Origin: Candidatus Kinetoplastibacterium crithidii
Lineage (GTDB): Bacteria; Pseudomonadota; Gammaproteobacteria; Burkholderiales; Burkholderiaceae_B
Length of the DNA stretch: 64,000 nucleotides
NCBI GenBank assembly: GCA_027557655.1
Contig: CP064915.1
Location: forward strand, 434,001 to 498,000
Direction: 5' to 3'
Shown: one piece after another, positions 57,020 to 64,000 of the stretch
How the letters are laid out: each line of letters starts with the position of its first letter
How positions within the stretch are numbered: the stretch's first letter is position 1
Notes under the pieces: model-generated
Databases searched by the model: none
The model's input: only the letters and a program-made list of their open reading frames with translations
What the model was told of the DNA's origin: nothing
Program-made: the position numbers and the translations under genes

Positions 57020-57060
57020 GGCTATGCATAAAATATAGAGATCCTTTTTTATGCATAGCC
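57020..57060 (+). terminator. Intrinsic terminator of maeB
   Basis: A 14-bp perfect inverted repeat (57020-57033 with 57047-57060), with GGC at the outer end, and a 13-nt loop, lies 14 bp past the stop and is followed by catttctttttat. Confidence 0.7.
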
Positions 57061-57105
57061 CATTTCTTTTTATATAAATAATTTAATTTAGGATAAAATA
57101 TATTT

Positions 57106-57537
57106 ATGCCATTATTTATTATTATTCACATGACAATAACAATATCATGGTTTGCAGGATTATTTTATCTGCCTCGTATATTTGTAAATATAGCACAACA
57201 AGATGAAGATAATATTAAACATTGCCTTATAGGAATGGCTAAACGTTTATATAATTTTATGTATTTTTTAAGTATTGGAGTAATAATTTCTGGAATAATA
57301 CTATATATATCCAAAAATCCTATAGAACAAAATATTGAGGATCATCATAAATGGATGTATCTAAAGCTTATAATTGTATTTATGGCTTTTGTATATCAAC
57401 AAATATGTAACAAAATGATCGAAAATTTTGAAAAAGGTTCAAATAAAAAAAGTCATAATTTTTATAGAGTGTTTAATGAAATACCATTAATTTTTTTAAT
57501 TGCAATATTAACTTTAGTGACTATAAAACCATTCTAA
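57106..57537 (+). CDS. hemJ: Protoporphyrinogen IX oxidase HemJ
   Basis: Integral inner-membrane protein of 143 aa with four hydrophobic segments. The HemJ (formerly UPF0093) signature is clear: conserved His near the N-terminus (IIHMTITISWFAGLFYLPRIFV), WMYLKLIIVFMAF with its Lys, and the C-terminal HNFYRVFNEIPLIFLIAILTLV. It catalyses the oxidation of protoporphyrinogen IX to protoporphyrin IX, the penultimate haem step, using the quinone/respiratory chain. It starts 46 bp after the maeB terminator and is followed by the methyltransferase gene 29 bp on. Confidence 0.88.
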   Translation: MPLFIIIHMTITISWFAGLFYLPRIFVNIAQQDEDNIKHCLIGMAKRLYNFMYFLSIGVIISGIILYISKNPIEQNIEDHHKWMYLKLIIVFMAFVYQQICNKMIENFEKGSNKKSHNFYRVFNEIPLIFLIAILTLVTIKPF

Positions 57538-57566
57538 ATATAACAAGATATTAAAAGAAGTCAAAA

Positions 57567-58778
57567 ATGTTAGGTACACATAACAGTAATAATTTTCAAA
57601 ATAAGAAACAATATAATAATTTTTCTGATGGAAAAGTTTTTACTGTTTTTGCTGTATGTACGTATGGTCTAGAAGAAAAACTATTAGAAGAATTGAAAAC
57701 AATTGGTTTCCAGAATATTGCAATTGAAAAGTCAGGATGCACCTTTGAAAGTAATTTGCGAGGTATACAATATGCTAACTTATATACAAGGATATCATCT
57801 AGAATTTTACTTCAAATTGAAAAAAATATAATTTATGCAGAGAAAGATATATTAGATATTTCCACCAAAATTAAATGGGATGAATGGTTTGACTTAAAAA
57901 GAACAATAAAAATAAAAACTATTGGATATAATACCAAATTTCAAAGTATTCAATATTGTAATCTGTTGATAAAAGATGGCATATGCGATTATTTCAGAAA
58001 AGTATATAATGCCAGGCCAAACATAGACAAACAGAATCCTGATATACAAATATATGCATATATAAGACAAAATACATTTACCTTATATATAGATTCCTCT
58101 GGAGAATCTCTATTTAAAAGAGGTTGGAGATTGGATAAAGGAACAGCTCCAATAAAGGAAAATTTAGCAGCTGGATTACTGGCACTATCAGGATGGACTC
58201 CACAATATCCTTTACTAGATCCTTTTTGTGGTAGTGGCACTATAATCATAGAAGCAGCATATATAGCCTGCTCTATTCCTCCTGGTATATCGAGAAAATT
58301 TGCTTTCGAAAAATTAAATTTCTATAATAATTCTAATTGGATTGATATCTTAAAAGAAGCAAAAGATAATATAAAAAGAAATATTCAAGTAGAATTAATT
58401 GGTTGTGACATAGATAAAACAGTCATAGAATATGCTAAGATCAATTTAGATAGATCAGGAATAAATAATAATAATAATATAAAATTTATACAAGAAGATG
58501 CTTGTAATATCAAAATATCAACTCATAATGAGGGATTTATAGTAACGAATCCTCCTTATGGAGAAAGAACTGATAATGAAGATATATGGTATTCTTGGTC
58601 TCATAATTTAAAAGAAAACTTCTTTAACTGGGACCTTAATATAATTTCTAATGATATGTCACTACCCAGCAAAATGCGTTTAAAACCTAAAAGAAAAATT
58701 CCTATTTTTAATGGAAAATTAGAATGTAGGTTATTTAAATTTGAAATAGTAAAAAATAGCTATAGAACAGCAAAATAG
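57567..58778 (+). CDS. rlmL: THUMP-domain rRNA guanine-N2 methyltransferase (RlmL-type)
   Basis: Protein of 403 aa. A THUMP RNA-binding region (about 20-175) precedes a class I SAM-dependent methyltransferase domain: LLDPFCGSGTIIIEAAYIA (SAM loop), GCDIDKTVIEYAKINL and the catalytic VTNPPYGERTDNED. This matches the N-terminal half of E. coli RlmKL, which makes m2G2445 in 23S rRNA; the K half is absent. Target position is inferred, and it could be a related N2-guanine methylase. It converges on eno across a shared hairpin. Confidence 0.8.
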   Translation: MLGTHNSNNFQNKKQYNNFSDGKVFTVFAVCTYGLEEKLLEELKTIGFQNIAIEKSGCTFESNLRGIQYANLYTRISSRILLQIEKNIIYAEKDILDISTKIKWDEWFDLKRTIKIKTIGYNTKFQSIQYCNLLIKDGICDYFRKVYNARPNIDKQNPDIQIYAYIRQNTFTLYIDSSGESLFKRGWRLDKGTAPIKENLAAGLLALSGWTPQYPLLDPFCGSGTIIIEAAYIACSIPPGISRKFAFEKLNFYNNSNWIDILKEAKDNIKRNIQVELIGCDIDKTVIEYAKINLDRSGINNNNNIKFIQEDACNIKISTHNEGFIVTNPPYGERTDNEDIWYSWSHNLKENFFNWDLNIISNDMSLPSKMRLKPKRKIPIFNGKLECRLFKFEIVKNSYRTAK

Positions 58779-58781
58779 CAA

Positions 58782-58821
58782 TAAGGTCAACTCTTATCAT
58801 ATAAATATTGAGTTGACCTTA
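58782..58821. terminator. Bidirectional terminator between rlmL and eno
   Basis: A 12-bp perfect inverted repeat (58782-58793 with 58810-58821) with four or more G-C pairs and a 16-nt loop fills the 57-bp gap between convergent stops. T-rich but interrupted sequence follows on both strands. Confidence 0.6.
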
Positions 58822-58835
58822 CTTTATTATTGATA

Positions 58836-60122
58836 TTAGCTTATATTATAAAAAGCATCTCTACCAGGATAAATCGCAACACTAGATAGTTCTTCATTTA
58901 TACGCAATAACTGATTATATTTAGCCATTCTATCAGATCTTGATAATGAACCAGTTTTAATCTGCATTGCATTTGAAGCTACAGCTATATCAGCAATCGT
59001 AGAATCTTCTGTTTCTCCGGATCTATGAGAAATGACTGACGTATATCCAGCTTTTTTTGCCATATCTATAGCTGCAAAAGTTTCAGTCAAGGTTCCTATC
59101 TGATTAATCTTAATCAGAATAGAATTTGCAATTCCCTTTTTTATTCCTTCTCTTAAAATTTTAGTATTAGTAACAAACAAATCATCTCCAACTAATTGAA
59201 TATTCCTACCCAATTGATTTGTTAATATTTCCCAACCATCCCAATCATTTTCAGACATCCCATCCTCAATAGAAATAATAGGATATTTATCACATAAATT
59301 ACCAAGGAAATCAGCAAATTCTTTAGAATTTAGAGAAATATTATTTTCTCCATAAAGACTATATTTCCCATTACGATAGAATTCAGAACTAGCACAATCT
59401 AAACCCAAACATACTTGTGTTCCTGGCTCATATCCTGCTTCACTAATTGCTTTTAATATTAATTTAATAGCTTCTTCATTATTACTAACATTAGGAGCAA
59501 AACCTCCTTCATCTCCAACTGCGATAGACATGCCATTTGCAATAATAATTTTCTTTAAAGTATGAAAAATTTCAGCACCCCAACGTAATGCATCCTGAAA
59601 ACTACTAGCTCCAATCGGCAGTATCATAAATTCCTGCAAATCTAAATTATTATTGGCATGAGCTCCTCCATTAATAACATTCATCATTGGAACAGGCATA
59701 CTCATTAGACCACTACCCCCAAGATAACGATATAGTGGAAGACCAGATTCGTCAGATGCTGCACGAGCGATAGCAATACTAACCGCTAAAATAGCATTAG
59801 CTCCTAATCTACTTTTATCTTCTGTTCCATCTAAATCTATCATTATTTTATCTATGAAAGATTGTTCATAAGCATCTAAACCTATTATCGCTTCGCTGAT
59901 ATCAGAATTTATATGCTCTATAGCTTTAAGAACTCCTTTACCCATATATCTATTTACATCATTATCTCTAAGTTCTATAGCCTCACGTGTCCCTGTAGAT
60001 GCTCCAGAAGGCACAGATGCTCTACCAATAGCACCACTTTCTAAAATTACATCACATTCAACTGTAGGATTTCCACGGGAATCAAGAATCTCTCTGCTAA
60101 CAATATCAATAATTGCACTCAT
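58836..60122 (-). CDS. eno: Enolase
   Basis: Glycolytic 2-phosphoglycerate dehydratase, also part of the RNA degradosome in some bacteria. The protein is 428 aa. REILDSRGNPTVECDV, VPSGASTGTREAIELRD, the metal and catalytic motifs GDEGGFAPNV, ISIEDGMSENDWDGW, LVGDDLFVTN and SHRSGETEDSTIADIAVA are complete. It lies 235 bp downstream of pyrG; kdsA, which usually stands between them in betaproteobacteria, is absent. Confidence 0.97.
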   Translation of the reverse strand: MSAIIDIVSREILDSRGNPTVECDVILESGAIGRASVPSGASTGTREAIELRDNDVNRYMGKGVLKAIEHINSDISEAIIGLDAYEQSFIDKIMIDLDGTEDKSRLGANAILAVSIAIARAASDESGLPLYRYLGGSGLMSMPVPMMNVINGGAHANNNLDLQEFMILPIGASSFQDALRWGAEIFHTLKKIIIANGMSIAVGDEGGFAPNVSNNEEAIKLILKAISEAGYEPGTQVCLGLDCASSEFYRNGKYSLYGENNISLNSKEFADFLGNLCDKYPIISIEDGMSENDWDGWEILTNQLGRNIQLVGDDLFVTNTKILREGIKKGIANSILIKINQIGTLTETFAAIDMAKKAGYTSVISHRSGETEDSTIADIAVASNAMQIKTGSLSRSDRMAKYNQLLRINEELSSVAIYPGRDAFYNIS

Positions 60123-60357
60123 AATACTTATTCCTAAACAATAATATAAAAATACTAAAAAACATCAAAGATCTATTAATAATAAGAATATAAATTATTA
60201 AATAAAATTGCAATTTGATCTATTTTTCTATATGCATAAATATATGCATTTGCAATAACACTAAAATACCTGACAAAAAAATAACATTATCTCTAATATT
60301 CAAATTAAAGAAAATTTAGTCTTAAAATAGTAATATATAATTCACAATAAAAAACGA

Positions 60358-62001
60358 TTATTTCTCAATGTTTTTCATCCTAATTGCGGCATTTATAAAG
60401 CCAATAAATAAAGGATGTCCGTCTCTTGGGTTAGAATTAAATTCTGGATGAAATTGAACCCCAACAAACCAACAATGACTAGGCAGTTCTATAATTTCTT
60501 GTAATTTATCTTTAATAGTTTCCCCACTAAAGATTAAACCATTTTCTTCTAAAACTTCTATATAAGAATTATTTACCTCATATCTATGACGATGACGTTC
60601 ATAAGCATCCGAACCATAAATATCAAATGCTATAGTATTCGGTCTTATTGAAATATGTTGTAATCCTTTACGCATAGTTCCCCCTAAATCAGACAAAGAA
60701 TTACGTATTTCAGTGCTACCTTCACCATTAACCCACTCTTCAACTAAAGCTACTACAGGATATTGAGTATTTTTATCAAACTCTGTACTATTAGCACCTG
60801 ATAAATTTGCAATATTGCGAGCATATTCTATTACAGCAACTTGCATGCCAAGACATATTCCTAAGAAAGGAATATTATTCTCTCTTGCATACTTGGTTGC
60901 TAAAATTTTACCCTCTATTCCTCTCTTACCAAAACCTCCAGGAATTAATATAGCATCTAAATTATCTAAAGCACCTATTCCATTATTTTCTAAATCTTCA
61001 GAATCAATATACCTTATTATTATTTTAGAGTTAGTATGTATTCCAGCATGTGCTATTGCTTCTATAAGAGATTTATACGACTCTGTAAAATCAACGTACT
61101 TCCCAACTAAACCAAGCGTAATATTATGCTCTAGGTTTTCTATAGTACTAATTAATTTTTTCCAAATAGTTAAATCAGCTACATTTGGTCTTAAAGATAA
61201 GACATCACAAATTATACTATCAACTCCTTGTTCATGTAACATTAATGGTATTTTATAAATAGAATCTACATTCCAAACAGAAATTACTGACTCCATAGAA
61301 ACATTCGAAAACATTGAAATTTTTGCTCTTTCTTCTTCAGGTATAATTCTATCAGCCCTACATAGAAGTAAGTCAGGATGTATACCAATTTCTCTTAACT
61401 TCTGAACAGAATGTTGTGTTGGCTTAGTTTTAAGTTCTCCAGCAGGAAATACAGAAGGAACTAATGTAAGATGAACAAATGCAGAATTGTGCTTGCCCAT
61501 AAGCAAACTCATTTGCCTTACAGATTCTAAAAATGGTAAGGATTCTATATCTCCAACTGTACCACCAATTTCAATAATAGCAATATCTGCCTTTCCATTA
61601 AAACTAGATTCAACTCCTTTAATAATAAACTCTTGTATTTCATTTGTAATATGAGGAATTACTTGGACCGTTTTACCTAAATAATCACCACGACGTTCCT
61701 TTTTCAAAACTGATTCGTATATTCTACCAGTAGTAAAATTATTTAGTTTTGTCATTCTTGTTGATATAAAACGTTCATAATGTCCTAAATCCAAATCAGT
61801 TTCTGCTCCATCTTCAGTAACAAAAACCTCACCATGTTGAAATGGACTCATAGTACCAGGATCAACATTTATATAAGGATCTAATTTCAGCATGGTGACA
61901 TTCAAACCGCGAGATTCCAAAATAGCAGCTAGAGAAGCTGCTGCTATTCCTTTACCAAGTGAAGATACTACTCCCCCTGTTATAAAAACGTATTTAGTCA
62001 T
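60358..62001 (-). CDS. pyrG: CTP synthase
   Basis: Amidates UTP to CTP with glutamine. It is 547 aa from ATG 62001, giving the canonical MTKYVFITGGVVSSLGKGI; six extra residues upstream are not part of the family. The synthetase half includes KLDPYINVDPGTMSPFQHGEVFVT and the UTP site; the C-terminal class I glutaminase has LGICLGMQ (nucleophile Cys) and GVQFHPEF (His and Glu). Divergent from the ETF-QO gene. Confidence 0.97.
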   Translation of the reverse strand: MTKYVFITGGVVSSLGKGIAAASLAAILESRGLNVTMLKLDPYINVDPGTMSPFQHGEVFVTEDGAETDLDLGHYERFISTRMTKLNNFTTGRIYESVLKKERRGDYLGKTVQVIPHITNEIQEFIIKGVESSFNGKADIAIIEIGGTVGDIESLPFLESVRQMSLLMGKHNSAFVHLTLVPSVFPAGELKTKPTQHSVQKLREIGIHPDLLLCRADRIIPEEERAKISMFSNVSMESVISVWNVDSIYKIPLMLHEQGVDSIICDVLSLRPNVADLTIWKKLISTIENLEHNITLGLVGKYVDFTESYKSLIEAIAHAGIHTNSKIIIRYIDSEDLENNGIGALDNLDAILIPGGFGKRGIEGKILATKYARENNIPFLGICLGMQVAVIEYARNIANLSGANSTEFDKNTQYPVVALVEEWVNGEGSTEIRNSLSDLGGTMRKGLQHISIRPNTIAFDIYGSDAYERHRHRYEVNNSYIEVLEENGLIFSGETIKDKLQEIIELPSHCWFVGVQFHPEFNSNPRDGHPLFIGFINAAIRMKNIEK

Positions 62002-62208
62002 TATGTTCCCAATAGACACACGATATGCTTATAAAATTACAAAATAAAAAATAAAGCATATAATTAAAATTAACATTATACACTAGAGACTACGATCAAT
62101 AACAACCAAGATAATATTAATGATACATAAAACAATAATATTAGGATAAAATGGAATGCACGAACAAACAAATATAAACTATTAGCAATAATATATTTTC
62201 TGGAGAAA

Positions 62209-63870
62209 ATGCATATAATGTCAGAAAATGATACCATAAATTATGATGTGTTAATTGTTGGAGGCGGACCTGCAGGTATAGCTACAGCCATACACTTAAA
62301 ACAATTATCTAAAAAAAAAAATAAAAAACTCAATATTTGTATAATAGAAAAATCACCTGAATTAGGTTCTCATATTATATCAGGGGCTATTGTAGATATA
62401 AGATCTTTAAAAGAATTATTGCCAGATGATAATATAGAAAATAATGATATTCTAGACCCAGTTTTAAATGAAAGTTTTTTTTATTTAACTAAAAACCGAA
62501 GTTTTAAAATATCAAACATACTTATACCAAAATGCCTAATAAACACAAATTGCTATCTAGTAAGATTAGGATATCTAGTAAAATGGCTAGGGAAAAAAGC
62601 AGAAGAATTAGATGTTGATATTTTTACAGGATTTACAGCAAAAAATATTTTATATAACAAAAATGAAGAAGTATGTGGGATAAAAACTGGTGATTTTGGA
62701 ATAAATAAATATGGTCAAAAAAGCAATACTTTCCAAGAAGGCTTAAAAATACAAGCAAAATATACAATATTAGCAGAAGGATCAAGAGGACATTTAGGAA
62801 AAGAAATAATAAAAAAATTTAAATTAGATAATTTAAAAAACTCACAAACATACTCAATAGGCATAAAAGAACACTGGCAAATAGAGAGTCAAGACTATTC
62901 TCAAGGAAATGTAATACATACTATAGGATGGCCATTAAATAAAAAAGCTTCTGGAGGAGCTTTTTTATATTTTCTAAAAAAAAATATAGTCTCAATAGGA
63001 ATGGTCATAGACTTGGATTATAAGAATACATGGTTTTCTCCCTTTGAAGAATTCCAAAACTATAAATCACATAAACTAATTTCTAATATATTAAAGAGCG
63101 GAAAGAGACTATCCTATGGTGCCAGAAGCATAACAAATGGTGGCCTACTTTCATTACCTAAAACATCGTTTCCTGGAGGGCTATTAGTAGGATGTGAGGC
63201 TGGGTTCTTAAATTCATCGAAATTAAAAGGAGTACATACTGCCATAAAAAGTGGAATGCTAGCTGCAGAAACAATAATGGATAATTATTTATCATCAGAA
63301 CCATCAATCAATAATGATCTTATACGATATGATTATTTCTTTAAAAAATCATGGTTATACAAAGAATTATATTTATCTAGAAATTTTAAACTATGGAATA
63401 AAAAGCCAAAATTGATAGGATGTATAATGAATTTTATAGAACAAAAGATTTTGAAAGAAAAATTCAAATTTGATCTTAAAAATCATAAAGAAGATCATAT
63501 GTGCCTTAATGATAAAAAATATAGCAAGTATATAAAATACCCTAAAGCTGACAATATATTAATATTTGATAAAGAAAGTTCGGTACAATTATCAAATACA
63601 TATCATCAAAAAAACCAACCAGTACATTTGAAAATAATTGATATAAATATTCCAATAAAAACTAATTTAATAAAATACGGAGCACCAGAAGTTAGATATT
63701 GTCCAGCAGGAGTATATAAATTTGAAAAAGATAACAATAACAAATTTAATTTTGTGATAGAGGCAGAAAACTGCATACATTGTAAAACTTGTGATATCAA
63801 AGATCCAAATCAAAATATAATCTGGACTCCACCTCAAGGAGGTGAAGGTCCAATATATGATGGCATGTAA
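62209..63870 (+). CDS. Electron transfer flavoprotein:ubiquinone oxidoreductase
   Basis: Inner-membrane-bound iron-sulfur flavoprotein, 553 aa, that takes electrons from ETF and reduces ubiquinone. YDVLIVGGGPAGIATAIHLKQ is the FAD site. The middle part has GGLLSLPKTSFPGGLLVGCEAGFLN. The C-terminal [4Fe-4S] ligands are in RYCPAGVYKF and CIHCKTCDIKDPNQNI, with the end WTPPQGGEGPIYDGM. The start could be ATG 62209 (GGAG 3 nt upstream) or ATG 62218. The partners etfB and etfA are at 29.9-31.6 kb. It converges on acs (8 bp between stops). Confidence 0.94.
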   Translation: MHIMSENDTINYDVLIVGGGPAGIATAIHLKQLSKKKNKKLNICIIEKSPELGSHIISGAIVDIRSLKELLPDDNIENNDILDPVLNESFFYLTKNRSFKISNILIPKCLINTNCYLVRLGYLVKWLGKKAEELDVDIFTGFTAKNILYNKNEEVCGIKTGDFGINKYGQKSNTFQEGLKIQAKYTILAEGSRGHLGKEIIKKFKLDNLKNSQTYSIGIKEHWQIESQDYSQGNVIHTIGWPLNKKASGGAFLYFLKKNIVSIGMVIDLDYKNTWFSPFEEFQNYKSHKLISNILKSGKRLSYGARSITNGGLLSLPKTSFPGGLLVGCEAGFLNSSKLKGVHTAIKSGMLAAETIMDNYLSSEPSINNDLIRYDYFFKKSWLYKELYLSRNFKLWNKKPKLIGCIMNFIEQKILKEKFKFDLKNHKEDHMCLNDKKYSKYIKYPKADNILIFDKESSVQLSNTYHQKNQPVHLKIIDINIPIKTNLIKYGAPEVRYCPAGVYKFEKDNNNKFNFVIEAENCIHCKTCDIKDPNQNIIWTPPQGGEGPIYDGM

Positions 63871-63878
63871 ATATTAAA

Positions 63879-64000
63879 TTATAATACTGTTGATAAATTT
63901 TTTAATACATGGATATTTTCTAAAGTAGATATATCCTGTGTTATCTGCTCTCCATTAGCTGTCAAACGTAATAATCTCCTCATTATTTTACCAGAACGAG
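63879..64000 (-). CDS. acs: Acetyl-CoA synthetase, C-terminal fragment (window edge)
   Basis: Only the last 40 codons are in the window: RSGKIMRRLLRLTANGEQIT, then DISTLENIHVLKNL and a stop at 63879. This is the C-terminal end of AMP-forming acetyl-CoA synthetase, including the RSGK catalytic lysine that is the target of acetylation control in this family. It activates acetate to acetyl-CoA. The gene continues beyond 64000. Recognition rests on a short but distinctive segment. Confidence 0.8.
   Translation of the reverse strand, partial: RSGKIMRRLLRLTANGEQITQDISTLENIHVLKNLSTVL

Noticed and set aside
60815..61258. 147-codon plus-strand frame
   Set aside because: Antisense to the glutaminase part of pyrG, no ribosome-binding site and no family resemblance.
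1..64000. Mobile elements, prophage, CRISPR or defence islands
   Set aside because: No transposase, integrase, phage structural, Cas, restriction or toxin gene was recognised, and composition is even throughout.

Overview
The window reads as a stretch of a reduced, AT-rich betaproteobacterial chromosome of the Bordetella/Alcaligenaceae type. The best match from memory is a 'Candidatus Kinetoplastibacterium' endosymbiont of trypanosomatids. The basis is protein similarity recognised by eye, Burkholderiales-style gene order (gyrA-serC-pheA-hisC-tyrA-aroA-cmk-rpsA-ihfB; rluB-rimP-nusA-infB-rbfA-truB; rpsP-rimM-trmD), AT-only intergenic DNA, and loss of usual neighbour genes. No phage, insertion sequence, CRISPR array, toxin-antitoxin or defence locus is visible. 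The content is almost entirely core metabolism and information processing.

Layout. 1-12.2 kb: 3' part of valS, converging on a minus-strand run alaS-tusA-rpsP-rimM-trmD, with dadA and a [2Fe-2S] reductase upstream; then rho and queH on the plus strand. 12.2-25.3 kb: one long minus-strand block, a ZIP metal transporter, polA, typA, truB, rbfA, infB, nusA, rimP and rluB. 25.6-29.8 kb: tRNA-Thr(CGU), rpmE2, a MATE exporter, orn, rsgA and a detached rplS. 29.9-32.5 kb: etfA, etfB and a histone-deacetylase-fold hydrolase. 32.7-43.7 kb: the aromatic amino acid/serine/cmk/rpsA/ihfB/gyrA block. 44.1-48.3 kb: an OmpA-domain protein, tmRNA, rluD, bamD and trpS. 48.4-54.2 kb: the complete 2-oxoglutarate dehydrogenase set (sucA, sucB, lpdA), with a structured leader that looks like the Burkholderiales sucA RNA motif. 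54.7-64 kb: maeB, hemJ, a THUMP rRNA methyltransferase, eno, pyrG, the ETF:ubiquinone oxidoreductase gene, and the 3' end of acs.

How it fits together. The metabolic genes point to a respiring symbiont living on organic and amino acids: DadA, malic enzyme, acetyl-CoA synthetase, 2-oxoglutarate dehydrogenase and the ETF/ETF-QO branch. It keeps biosynthetic steps useful to a host: prephenate-to-Phe/Tyr, serine and a late haem step. The rest is ribosome assembly, tRNA charging and transcription control.

No clearly new multi-gene system is visible. The items most worth a second look are single-gene departures from family norms: a BamD without a lipobox, a PolA with a broken proofreading site, a cysteine cluster inserted in RimM, altered motifs in IF2, GyrA, PheA and the ZIP transporter, and the sucA leader. 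Several listed starts use an internal ATG rather than the longest open frame (trmD, rho, infB, nusA, rpsA, aroA, pheA, gyrA, trpS, pyrG).
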